Positions 26,971 to 35,633 of a stretch of 64,000 nucleotides of DNA are shown here, piece after piece; position 1 is the stretch's first letter, and each line of letters opens with the position of its first letter. A program made the translations under genes and the position numbers. Source of the stretch: DASRHT01 sp035293765 (GTDB lineage Bacteria > Chloroflexota > Ktedonobacteria > Ktedonobacterales > Ktedonobacteraceae); assembly GCA_035293765.1 (NCBI GenBank), contig DATGMF010000035.1, forward strand, positions 124,001-188,000, in the 5' to 3' direction. The notes beneath the pieces were generated by a model that was not told the origin of the DNA, made no database searches, and saw nothing but the letters and a program-made list of their open reading frames with translations.

Positions 26971-27144
26971 GTGGTCGTCTCCTCTCTGCCTCCCACGATG
27001 GAATCGGGGAGCTACATATTATGCAACAACACCGAAAGCTGCATTTTATCACCCTTGAGGGCTGATGTACAGTCAAAATGTTGCCATATTCTGTGATCCG
27101 CAAAACTTGCTCATAATATACAATAGCATTGATGCTACATAAAA

Positions 27145-27175
27145 GACTACCTACAGACTACCTACATCAATGTAG
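27145..27175. promoter_or_regulatory. Tandem repeat plus palindrome upstream of the cyclase gene
   Basis: GACTACCTACA is repeated in tandem (27145-27155, 27156-27166) and runs into the palindrome CTACAT-CA-ATGTAG (27162-27175), ending about 10 nt before the AAGGAAAGGGAG ribosome-binding site. It looks like an operator. It could also affect the divergent amidase operon. Confidence 0.45.
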
Positions 27176-27193
27176 TGAAGGAAAGGGAGCAAT

Positions 27194-28006
27194 ATGCAAT
27201 CAATTGACCTGAGCAATATGCGCGTAATAGATCTTTCCCAGAATTGGGATATGCACACGCCGGGGTTTGCCACCTATGAGGGACCAACCATCAAGTGGAT
27301 CAAGCGCGTTGCCTTTGATAAAGTGGGCGGGCAGCATATCGCGTCCACGCTCCACGTTGGGACGCACCTGGATGCGCCCCTGCACTTTATTACCAACGGT
27401 CAGGATATTGGCAGCATACCGCTGGACAAGCTCGTGGGGCCGGGCGTGGTGGTGGATCTGGAGGCGTTGGGCGTTGGCGATTACGATATTTACACCTCCG
27501 CACACTTTGAAGCGTGGGAGCGTAAGGTCGGCCAGCGCATCCAGCCCGGCGATATCGTCGTGGTCCATACCGGCTACCATAAATATTACCCAAGCAACTG
27601 GTATGGCGAGTCGCAGCCCGACGAGACGCGCTACTTTATCAAGCATCCCGGACCAACGCGCGAGTTCGTGAGCTGGGTGCTGGAGCGCAAAATCTCCTGG
27701 TTTGCCATCGATGCAGGCTCGATGGATCATCCGATGAATACCGTCATTCGTAAAGTGCGCCCGGACTTGGCGGCTAAATGCGCTCAGAAACTGGGAAAGC
27801 CGCTTGAAGAAATCTGGCCCGAGGAGGATTTGCAGCTCATGCACTACGACATGTTCCCGCACGGCGTTTTCCATGTTGAGAATGCTGGCGGGATGATCGA
27901 TGAAGTGCTGGACCAGCGCGTCTGGATCGGCTGCTTTCCCTGGAAATTCAATGGCGGCGAGGCCGCATTTTGTCGGCTGGTTGCCTTTGTTGGTAATCAG
28001 GACTGA
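27194..28006 (+). CDS. Cyclase family protein (kynurenine formamidase-like, metal-dependent)
   Basis: 270 residues. The cyclase-family signature HVGTHLDAPLHF places His54, His58, Asp60 and His64 as metal ligands, as in bacterial kynurenine formamidase and isatin hydrolase. Such enzymes open amide or lactam bonds hydrolytically. A good AAGGAAAGGGAG lies before the ATG. The gene is divergent from the amidase/Mo-hydroxylase operon, which fits a shared pathway for an N-containing ring compound (inference). Confidence 0.88.
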   Translation: MQSIDLSNMRVIDLSQNWDMHTPGFATYEGPTIKWIKRVAFDKVGGQHIASTLHVGTHLDAPLHFITNGQDIGSIPLDKLVGPGVVVDLEALGVGDYDIYTSAHFEAWERKVGQRIQPGDIVVVHTGYHKYYPSNWYGESQPDETRYFIKHPGPTREFVSWVLERKISWFAIDAGSMDHPMNTVIRKVRPDLAAKCAQKLGKPLEEIWPEEDLQLMHYDMFPHGVFHVENAGGMIDEVLDQRVWIGCFPWKFNGGEAAFCRLVAFVGNQD

Positions 28007-28017
28007 GCTTGCTTCAA

Positions 28018-28040
28018 GGGAGCGGTGAAATACTGCTCCC
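28018..28040. terminator. Hairpin between convergent genes
   Basis: GGGAGCGGT and ACTGCTCCC pair with one mismatch around GAAAT. It sits 12 nt after the cyclase stop and 7 nt from the end of the MFS gene. No clear T-run follows, so it is a moderate candidate for a two-way terminator. Confidence 0.45.
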
Positions 28041-28047
28041 CTGCATG

Positions 28048-29361
28048 CTATAGCGACCGGATAATGGGCCGCGTTATTAAGAGATAGAGCGAGTAGCCGC
28101 CGACCAGAATGGCGCTGATGATTACCGTCAGGGGGCCACCGATCAGGCCGATTAACGCCCCTGCTGGAAAATCGCCGAGGGGGCGCAGGCCCATGATAAA
28201 GAGCGTATTCAGGCTCATCACGCGTCCTCGCATCTGCGGCGGCACGCGTATCTGCATCAGCGTAATCGTGGTTGCCCCGACGCCGTTTTGAGCAATGCCT
28301 AAAACGAGCAGGGCGACAATCGAAAACCAGAGATCCTGGCTGAGCGCGAAGGCCAGCAAGGAGGCCGTCCATAGCAGAAACGAGATCAGCAGCAGACTTC
28401 CCTTGTGCTTAAAATCGCCTAGTGAGGCCACGATCAGGGCTCCAAGAATAATGCCCAGGCCGGAGGCGGAAAAAAGTAATCCAAGCTGAAAAGGTTGCAG
28501 GTGCAGTGTTTGCACCGCGAAAACAGGGAGAATGAGCGAGGTTGAAGGTCCGAAGAAGAGCAAAGCCCCGTAACCGGAAAGTACCCAGGGCAAAGCCGGA
28601 TCTTGTCTCACGGCCTTTAATGATGCCAGGATAGAAGCGAGCATCGGCCCGCGTTTCTCCATACTCTGCGCTGCGGCTTCTTGTGGGATGCGCATCAGAT
28701 AGAGCACAAACAGCACGCCTAAAAAGCTGATCCCGTTCAACAGGAAATTCCCCGCGTACCCGATCAAAGGGCTGGCGATATGCAAGTTTTTGCCAAGATA
28801 TTCAAATACGCCGATCATGATGCCACCCAGTGCGGGGCCGATAAAGGCCGAGCCATTGAAGACGATTGACTGCAATGAGATCGCATTCATCAAATCTTCT
28901 CTCGGGACGAGAACGGGCACCAGCGAAGAGCGCGTAGGCTGGTCGAAGCTCAGAATAGACCCGGAGCAAAATGCCAGTACCACAATCATCCAGACCTGGA
29001 TCCCCCCTGTAATGGTCAGTATGCCCAGCAGGAAAGCCAGCAGCATTTGCAGCGTCTGCGTGAACAATAAAAAGCGGCGTTTGTCGGCGCGATCAGCCAC
29101 GCTGCCACCAATGAGCGCGAACAGAAAGAAGGAGAGCGCCTGCGCCAGGGAAACGACGCCGAGTGCGAGCGCAGAGTTATGGGTAATCTTTAACACCAAT
29201 AAGCTCTGTGCCACAATTTGCGTCCATGTGCCAACCGCAGAGACAATCAAACTGATCCAGAGGAGACGATAGTTGCGGTGGCGTAGCGCCTTAAACGTCT
29301 GTACCCCTTTACGTCGGGGTACAGAGAGTTCTGATCGGTGGGTGACGGGTGGTGTTGCCAT
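28048..29361 (-). CDS. MFS transporter, EntS/enterobactin-exporter type
   Basis: 437 residues with about 12 hydrophobic segments. The early NYRLLWISLIVSAVGTWTQIVAQSLLV and the loop GGSVADRADKRRFLL match drug- and siderophore-exporter members of the major facilitator family. It probably exports a small molecule. It is monocistronic, divergent from the YncE-like gene and convergent with the cyclase. A second, related MFS gene lies at 55418-56698. Confidence 0.88.
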   Translation of the reverse strand: MATPPVTHRSELSVPRRKGVQTFKALRHRNYRLLWISLIVSAVGTWTQIVAQSLLVLKITHNSALALGVVSLAQALSFFLFALIGGSVADRADKRRFLLFTQTLQMLLAFLLGILTITGGIQVWMIVVLAFCSGSILSFDQPTRSSLVPVLVPREDLMNAISLQSIVFNGSAFIGPALGGIMIGVFEYLGKNLHIASPLIGYAGNFLLNGISFLGVLFVLYLMRIPQEAAAQSMEKRGPMLASILASLKAVRQDPALPWVLSGYGALLFFGPSTSLILPVFAVQTLHLQPFQLGLLFSASGLGIILGALIVASLGDFKHKGSLLLISFLLWTASLLAFALSQDLWFSIVALLVLGIAQNGVGATTITLMQIRVPPQMRGRVMSLNTLFIMGLRPLGDFPAGALIGLIGGPLTVIISAILVGGYSLYLLITRPIIRSL

Positions 29362-29584
29362 AAATACTCTGTTCCTGCCTCTGTTATCTCAAGCGTTTTC
29401 TTGGCATTTATTATGCCATAGAAAACGGCGATCTGCCAGAAATATTTATATTGATCCATAACACTGGCTTTTCCGCGATTTTCAGGATGTAAAAGTGTAT
29501 GCTTTGATGCCTCCCTGTTGCATAGAGGGGGAAAATATTGATAGGAGAGCAGATTAATTTTGTGAGCGCAAAGGAAAAAGTGGG

Positions 29585-30823
29585 ATGGTTGAACAGTCTA
29601 AGGCTTTGGAAGGGTTGCGAGCCTTCTCGATGAGCAGGATTTGCTTATGGCTAGTAAGGACAATAAGTTTTGGCGGCGTGGGTTTGCTCATAGTGGGGAT
29701 AGCGATACAATTTGTGACGCCTGGAGCGCCTCGTCATCTACAACTGGTGCAGGATGTCGCACTGCCAACCATTGTGATTCCTCCCGCAGGCCAGCGTCTA
29801 CCTCAGGCCATTCGCTCAGATCGCTTTGATTTTCAGGCGCTCGATCCCCAGACTGGATTGCTTTTCATCGCTCATCCTGGTCCGAGTGCTGCCAAGCTGG
29901 CTATCTTGCAGGAATTGCTTCCGGCAAACACGCAGTTCAAAACCACGGTCGTAGTATTTAATACCAGAACTAACCAGTACGTAGGGAGCCTTGCTATCCC
30001 ATTTGTGCATGGAATAACCGTGGCTTCCGCTTTGCACCGGGTCTATGCGGCTGATGCCGATGAGAGCAAGATCTATGTGATTGATGAAAGTACCTGTAAA
30101 ACTCGTGCTGTATCCGGCCAGGATGCATGTCGCGTGGTTGCTCAGATTAAAGCCACTCAGACTCCCGATGGCCTGGAGTATGATCCTGCCCTTCAGGAAG
30201 TATTCGTGGCTGAGCCAGGGGACAAAACTCCGCCAGAGGGTGTAGAAGATGTGATTGATGCGCAAACAAATAAGATTATCCAGACGGTCCATTTAGGGAC
30301 GGATGTGGGTCATACACGCTATGATCCCGTTTCACATCGTATTTTCGTCATTGCAGTGACCGATAAAAATAGTGAGCTTGTAGCCATTGAGCCATCGACA
30401 GGTAGGGTTGGCCCTCACACCATCTTGCCTGCCGCGTGTAACAATGCTCATGGGCTGATCCTTGACTCTCAACAGCAGGTTGCATTTGCTGCCTGCGTTG
30501 ATTCGCAGAATCTGGTAATGATCGATATGCGTGCTATGAAAGTGATAGGAGATGTAACAAACCTGCAAGAAGTGGGCGTGAAGCCGGATATTCTGGCTAT
30601 TGATCATGGCTACCACCTGCTCTATGTTGCCAGCTCAACCTCAATAAGCATATTTGACGAGAGAGAGGCCGCAAATGGCATATTGCACAAAGTAGGAGAT
30701 TTTATCATCAGTAGCTCCTCCTCTCATACTATTGCCGTTGATGATACAACTCACAATATTTTTATTGCTTTAACGGATGTAGGAGGCAGGCCCATAATGC
30801 GCGTCGAACGCTATAATCCATAG
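29585..30823 (+). CDS. YncE-like beta-propeller protein, membrane-anchored or exported
   Basis: 412 residues. One N-terminal hydrophobic segment (about 20-41), then repeated blades such as TVVVFNTRTNQYVGSLAIP, VYAADADESKIYVIDE and HNIFIALTDVGG, typical of the YncE/YVTN propeller group. It is likely anchored outside the membrane; ligand unknown. AAGGAAAAAGTGGG precedes ATG 29585. ATG 29630 is an alternative that would start directly before the membrane segment and overlaps the TGA of a 23-codon upstream GTG frame. Confidence 0.75.
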   Translation: MVEQSKALEGLRAFSMSRICLWLVRTISFGGVGLLIVGIAIQFVTPGAPRHLQLVQDVALPTIVIPPAGQRLPQAIRSDRFDFQALDPQTGLLFIAHPGPSAAKLAILQELLPANTQFKTTVVVFNTRTNQYVGSLAIPFVHGITVASALHRVYAADADESKIYVIDESTCKTRAVSGQDACRVVAQIKATQTPDGLEYDPALQEVFVAEPGDKTPPEGVEDVIDAQTNKIIQTVHLGTDVGHTRYDPVSHRIFVIAVTDKNSELVAIEPSTGRVGPHTILPAACNNAHGLILDSQQQVAFAACVDSQNLVMIDMRAMKVIGDVTNLQEVGVKPDILAIDHGYHLLYVASSTSISIFDEREAANGILHKVGDFIISSSSSHTIAVDDTTHNIFIALTDVGGRPIMRVERYNP

Positions 30824-30840
30824 ATCTGGGAGGATCATTT

Positions 30841-33234
30841 TTAGAGCGTTTTGTAATGCAGAACAGCGTTTGGAGCAATGTAGACCTTATCGCCGTTGGA
30901 GAAAACGAGACGTTCAACGCGATTGCCTTGATAGACGAGGCCGTTCATGCTATCGGCATCTTCAATGAGCCATCTGCCATTCTCTAAGCGTATTTTTGCA
31001 TGCAGGCGGGAGACACGTCGGTGAAGTATCTGGACATCGTTACTTGCCAGACGTCCAACAGTTATAACTGGCTTATTCAATACTTGCTCGCCGATTAGTT
31101 TCCCTTCCAGTTCTATCAGGATGCGGGGGGGCCGAGATAAGTGCAGGCTCTGATCTCGGCTGGTACCGGTTGGTGTGACTACGAGGGGAGAGACCAGAGA
31201 AGGGCTGGACGTGCCCGTGTTTTTTGCAAAGGCCGAGCGGATAATCGATTTCTCGTCGATACGCTCTATGTTGTAGCGATTTTGCTCCTCCAGTAAACCT
31301 GCGAAAACGCCCCCTCGAAGTTTCAACTCCTTAAAGCTTCCCTGCTCGGCGATTCGACCATCCTTGAGCACAATAATTTCGTCAACATTGCCCAGTGTAC
31401 TGAGGCGATGAGAAATGATCAATACGGTACGCCCCAGCACCAGTTTATCCAGTGCATGCATGACCTCCGCCTCTGACTCGACATCGAGCGCGGCGGTTGG
31501 CTCATCGAGAATAAGAATGGGGGCGTCGCGCAGGATAGCGCGGGCAATAGCCAGGCGCTGGCGTTGCCCGCCGGAGATATCCTTGCCCTGCTCGCGCACT
31601 GTGCGATTGTAGCCGCCCAACTGGTTCAAGATGGTGTCATGAACATTGGCTTTCTTCGCGGCCTCGATAATCTCTTCCATACTTGCTCCAGGCCGCCCGA
31701 TCTCGATATTCTCGCGGATCGTCCCCTCGAACAACACTGAATCTTGTAGCACCATACTGATATTCTGACGCAAGACCCTGAGCGGGTAGAGGCGATTATC
31801 AATGCCATCGATCTTTACCGTCCCCTGCTGAATTTCATAGAAGCGGGGAATGAGCTTGACCAGCGTAGTCTTTCCACCTCCAGAAAGCCCAACCAGCGCC
31901 ACCTTCCGCCCGGCAGGTATATGCAGATTGATATCTTGCAGCACCAGATGATCTTTCGTATAGCCAAAATGCACCTGCTCAAACTGGATATCCCCGCGCA
32001 GTTTCTGCGGACCATTGTAGGGGATTGCCTGGTCGATAACTTCAGGAGCCTGGTCGAATACTTCTTGAATGCGTTCGGCCCCTGATGAGGCGCTGCTGGC
32101 AAGATTCGTCAATTTCGAAAGATCGCGCATGGGTTGATAGAACATCTTCAGATACGTCAGGAATAAAATCAGCGTTCCAATATCAACTCCGCTTGTCGCA
32201 TCAATAGCGATGCCGCCGAAAAAGTGGAAAATATTGCCCGCTGCCACATATCCTCCTACGCCAACAATCACCGCGGTGCCCAGAGCGACGAGGATAGCGA
32301 CAAGTGGCGTGAACTGGGCCTGGAGTCCGCCAGCGCGCAAGCCTGCCGCACGATTCTTGTCAACATACTTGCCGAAACGCGCGCCTTCGCGTTCTTCGCG
32401 GGTAAAAACCTTAATAACGGTTAACGCGTTGATGTCCTCCGTCGCAACATCCGCAACCTGCCCCGTCGCTTTGGCTGCCGTTTTGGCGGCAGCTTTAATG
32501 CTTTTTGTGTAGGTCAGAACGATCATAAAAAGTGCGGGGGTGATGGCAATCGAGAGCAGCGTGTAGGCGGGGCTGATGGTGTACATAATGATAGCGACGC
32601 CCACCAGCGTAAGAATGCTGGAGAGCAGGTCAACCAGCCCGTCTATCATGAGCTTCTCGATGTCGGTGATATTGCCGGTCACGCGCTGAACAAGATCACC
32701 CTTTTTATGCTTACCGTGCCAGTCGAGCGAGAGGCGTTGCAGATGGTCAAAGAGCTGGTTGCGCAGGCGCGCAGACAGGTTTTGCGCGATATAGGCGGCA
32801 ATGTAGCGGGCAAAATATGTCAGGACTGCGCTTAACACGCTAAAGATGACAAGCATCAAGGTCGAGAAGATAATCACCCCGATCACGCTATGGTGGGTTG
32901 TCTTGGGAGGAGCGGGCAAGTTGAAGAACAAAAACTTCTGCGTGGTTGTTGAGACCGGGCAGGGTGAGGTGGGAGGCTGCTTGGGTTGAGTTTGCCCAGG
33001 AGGAGGCTGTAGTGTGAGATCGAATGTGGGAGTGTCAAAATAGCTCAGCATTCCATCGAGAAATGGAAATATGCAGGTGGGATCTGAGCCAGGGTTGTTG
33101 ATCTTGCTGGGAATAAATTTCAGGGGCATAGCGGCAAAAATGTCTGAGCCCACCTGCATAATGGTCAGCAAGATCGCAATCACAACCAGGATACGATATC
33201 CTTTAAGGTTACGGTATAAGAAGCGTGAAAGCAT
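30841..33234 (-). CDS. ABC exporter (permease-ATPase) with C-terminal FHA domain
   Basis: 797 residues from ATG 33234 (GAGGAAGGGG upstream); the longer open frame only shadows the next gene. The membrane half holds six segments, with an unusually large Pro/Cys-containing extracytoplasmic loop after the first (about residues 40-125). The ATPase has Walker A GLSGGGKTT (about 450), signature DISGGQRQR (about 550) and Walker B ILILDEPTAALD (about 575). The last 80 residues form an FHA domain (VGRLASND, VSRLHAKI, DSMNGLVYQGN), which binds phosphothreonine. Export is therefore probably gated by Ser/Thr kinase signalling. It is the last gene of the ATP-grasp operon. Confidence 0.9.
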   Translation of the reverse strand: MLSRFLYRNLKGYRILVVIAILLTIMQVGSDIFAAMPLKFIPSKINNPGSDPTCIFPFLDGMLSYFDTPTFDLTLQPPPGQTQPKQPPTSPCPVSTTTQKFLFFNLPAPPKTTHHSVIGVIIFSTLMLVIFSVLSAVLTYFARYIAAYIAQNLSARLRNQLFDHLQRLSLDWHGKHKKGDLVQRVTGNITDIEKLMIDGLVDLLSSILTLVGVAIIMYTISPAYTLLSIAITPALFMIVLTYTKSIKAAAKTAAKATGQVADVATEDINALTVIKVFTREEREGARFGKYVDKNRAAGLRAGGLQAQFTPLVAILVALGTAVIVGVGGYVAAGNIFHFFGGIAIDATSGVDIGTLILFLTYLKMFYQPMRDLSKLTNLASSASSGAERIQEVFDQAPEVIDQAIPYNGPQKLRGDIQFEQVHFGYTKDHLVLQDINLHIPAGRKVALVGLSGGGKTTLVKLIPRFYEIQQGTVKIDGIDNRLYPLRVLRQNISMVLQDSVLFEGTIRENIEIGRPGASMEEIIEAAKKANVHDTILNQLGGYNRTVREQGKDISGGQRQRLAIARAILRDAPILILDEPTAALDVESEAEVMHALDKLVLGRTVLIISHRLSTLGNVDEIIVLKDGRIAEQGSFKELKLRGGVFAGLLEEQNRYNIERIDEKSIIRSAFAKNTGTSSPSLVSPLVVTPTGTSRDQSLHLSRPPRILIELEGKLIGEQVLNKPVITVGRLASNDVQILHRRVSRLHAKIRLENGRWLIEDADSMNGLVYQGNRVERLVFSNGDKVYIAPNAVLHYKTL

Positions 33235-33250
33235 CGTCCCCTTCCTCTCA

Positions 33251-34771
33251 TCACTTATCCTCCAGGCATTGTGTAATTTCGTTGAGCATCGCCGACAATT
33301 CCCTCGGTCGCGGACTGTTGAGGCGGTTGACGCGACGAGTCGCGATTTTGAAGATGAGGGCCGCCTCGTAGAGCGGAGTGCGCTCCAGAATACCTGCCAC
33401 GACTTCAGGCGCAACTCCTCGCTCCACCATCTCCTGTTGATAGCTATTGCGAAAAATGCTGGCCGCTTCCTCGAACCACTGGCGCATCCCTGGGCGTTGA
33501 TACCAGAGGGCGCTGGGGCGCAGGTAGGCGAGAAAGTAGCCAGCATCCAGAGCGGGATCTGCCAGGCAGAACCCATCAAAATCCACGACATAGACGCGAT
33601 GGCTATGAAAAAGGAGCTGGCTAGCTTTAAAACCGCCATGCGCGGGGCGGTAGAGATCAGGCTGTACGCGTTCCAGCCGCGACGCCAACTGCTGCACGCT
33701 TGCCTGTATTTGTGCGGCCTGCGCCTGATTATGTTCTATCAGCAGTTGCGCACGTTCCCGGGCGCGCCTGGCCTCTTTCGCGCCTGTACGCGGCCCTTTC
33801 ACAACAGGATGAACGCTACTCGTATGGAGGCGAGCAAGCGCCTGGGCTGCAAGACGCAGCTCCTCATCTGGCGGGATAATCTGTATAGCTGTTCCCCCGC
33901 GACCCAGCGTTACCTGTGGCTGCAATGCCTGCGTGCCCGTGCGCAATCTATTCCATCGGTCATCCTGATCATCTGGTCGGCTCTCAGCATCGCTTACCTG
34001 CACAGCCTCGTTAAATGTCAACCCGAGAGCATCCATTATGCCAAGTGGTTCTGGCAAGAAGGGAATCGCCCCTGCCTGCTTTTGTTCTTCGTAGAGCCGG
34101 TGTTGTAACCCTTGAATGTCGTGAGCCTGTTCAGAATTATTGTACACCTTCCCAAAAATGGTCAATGTTTTTTGTTTGCTTCCAGCTTCATCCCCAGCTT
34201 GCTCCAGTTGTAGATGGTAGCGGATCACGCAGCGATTGCCCGGCTTGTAACGTACCGGCTCTGCGCTTGCTTTTACGAGACGAAGGGCCATATCACCAGT
34301 TTGTTGAGCGGCGGCAAGCTGTAGGGCTGCGAAGAGGGGACTCTGAGGGCTGGTATCGCAACATGCAGGCAACGCAGGCAAACCGTTATCGGCAGGAAAA
34401 TGTTGTACCGCGAGCCCTAAATCCGTCAGGTGCAGGACGCCGGAAGGCAATATTGTCAGCGGGGCTTGTTCAGCTTGAGCCGCGCTAAAGCGAATATGCA
34501 CTCCATCCATCGCTTGCTCATCAATCGTCAGGCTCACCGTATGATCAGGGTTATTGATACGCCCTTTACGAGCTGAATGCTTTTCATCAACCGTATAGAT
34601 GACGGCAAGCCCGCGCTCCGCTTTGCGCCGCAGGTAACGCACGAATAGCCCCAACGGCCCCTGAGCCTGTGGCAGCAGAGGGCGGTGCGCTCGTTCAAAA
34701 ATCTGAGTAAGCGTCGCCGGAAGATCGGTAAGAGCTAGAGCTGGCTGCCTGGAAAGAGAGATATCGCTCAT
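33251..34771 (-). CDS. Aminoglycoside phosphotransferase-fold protein, catalytic motif degenerate
   Basis: 506 residues. The C-terminal half has the APH/choline-kinase layout: the catalytic loop reads AHGGFKASQLLF and the metal segment reads VYVVDFDGFCLADPALDAGYFLAYLR. The usual HGDxxxxN is changed to HGGxxxxQ, so the catalytic Asp and the Asn are missing while the later Asp is kept. The N-terminal half is unlike known kinases. It may be a pseudokinase or bind its ligand only. It overlaps the upstream ATP-grasp gene by ATGA and precedes the ABC-FHA gene by 16 nt. Confidence 0.75.
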   Translation of the reverse strand: MSDISLSRQPALALTDLPATLTQIFERAHRPLLPQAQGPLGLFVRYLRRKAERGLAVIYTVDEKHSARKGRINNPDHTVSLTIDEQAMDGVHIRFSAAQAEQAPLTILPSGVLHLTDLGLAVQHFPADNGLPALPACCDTSPQSPLFAALQLAAAQQTGDMALRLVKASAEPVRYKPGNRCVIRYHLQLEQAGDEAGSKQKTLTIFGKVYNNSEQAHDIQGLQHRLYEEQKQAGAIPFLPEPLGIMDALGLTFNEAVQVSDAESRPDDQDDRWNRLRTGTQALQPQVTLGRGGTAIQIIPPDEELRLAAQALARLHTSSVHPVVKGPRTGAKEARRARERAQLLIEHNQAQAAQIQASVQQLASRLERVQPDLYRPAHGGFKASQLLFHSHRVYVVDFDGFCLADPALDAGYFLAYLRPSALWYQRPGMRQWFEEAASIFRNSYQQEMVERGVAPEVVAGILERTPLYEAALIFKIATRRVNRLNSPRPRELSAMLNEITQCLEDK

Positions 34772-35613
34772 GCTATTATTTTCCCTTCTTTGCCTAAGCT
34801 TTCTACCAGGCTTACCAGGGCGTCGTCGGCGCCCTGCACGCCGCGAAAGCCCGGGAATGAGTTAACATCGACGATGACCGGGCCAGAGGCGGTCATCAGC
34901 AGATCAACCCCGTAAAGCCGCAGATGAAACGCTTTGCCAATCTCCAGCGTAATGCGCCTCCAATCCGCTGGCAGTTCATCTGTTGCCAATGGGAAATCTT
35001 CTTTAGATGCGCCTGGTTCGAGCGGCGTGCGGCGGCGTGCGGCGAATATTGCCTGATCAATCACCCAGAGTTTGATATCCCAGCCATCGCTCTGCGAAAA
35101 CTCCTGAAGGATAACCGGCTCTTCGTCCCATTGAGGTGATAGCGCATGGAGGTCTTCAATAGCATGTATTTTGCCCACCAGATCGCCGCGGTGGCTGTAG
35201 CGGCTTTTAATGATCATTGGAAACGACAGGGCGGAGAGCGCGTCTTGCTGCCTGAGCAGATCACGCAGGCTGGAAAAATCTTGCGTGCGCGGCCAGGGGA
35301 GGAGGGCTTCTTCCAGGTATTGCGTCATCAGAACGCGATCCTGGCAAGCAACCGACGCCGCCCAGCTATTGACGACGAGCGCTCCCTGCTCTTCCAGATA
35401 ATGGGCCACCTCCAGCGCCTGTAGTGCGTGCGATTTTAGCAGGTAAAGATCGGCCAGAGGCTGGCTCTTCTCCTGCGCAATGGCCTGTATGCCTGTCAGC
35501 GTACGTACATCGAGCAAACGAGTAGTGTGCTTATGGCTCAATTTTTGTAATGCGACTGCGATAACCGGATGATGTGGAGTTTCTGGATTGTCCATAATAA
35601 GACATATATGCAT
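34768..35613 (-). CDS. ATP-grasp ligase, RimK-like (second copy)
   Basis: 281 residues with an ATP-grasp fold. The nucleotide-binding Lys is in FPMIIKSRYSHRGDLVGK. The metal-binding end reads GVDLLMTASGPVIVDVNSFPGFRGV, similar to RimK-type amino-acid ligases and also to inositol-phosphate 5/6-kinases of this fold. It joins a carboxylate to an amine or phosphorylates a polyol; peptide-like ligation is my preferred reading. It follows a paralogue by 20 nt. AAGGGGATT stands before the ATG. Confidence 0.8.
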   Translation of the reverse strand: MHICLIMDNPETPHHPVIAVALQKLSHKHTTRLLDVRTLTGIQAIAQEKSQPLADLYLLKSHALQALEVAHYLEEQGALVVNSWAASVACQDRVLMTQYLEEALLPWPRTQDFSSLRDLLRQQDALSALSFPMIIKSRYSHRGDLVGKIHAIEDLHALSPQWDEEPVILQEFSQSDGWDIKLWVIDQAIFAARRRTPLEPGASKEDFPLATDELPADWRRITLEIGKAFHLRLYGVDLLMTASGPVIVDVNSFPGFRGVQGADDALVSLVESLGKEGKIIA

Positions 35614-35633
35614 AAAGAATCCCCTTCCTACCT

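Noticed and set aside
27200..28372. 390-codon open frame antisense to the cyclase gene
   Set aside because: It runs over the metal-site cyclase and into the MFS gene, and its residues show no family pattern.
29561..29632. 23-codon GTG leader frame before the YncE-like gene
   Set aside because: It has a distant AGGAGAG and overlaps ATG 29630, but ATG 29585 has a better ribosome-binding site, so a leader peptide is not needed.
33071..34108. 345-codon plus-strand frame across the ABC and kinase-like genes
   Set aside because: It spans two genes on the other strand and has no domain or ribosome-binding site of its own.
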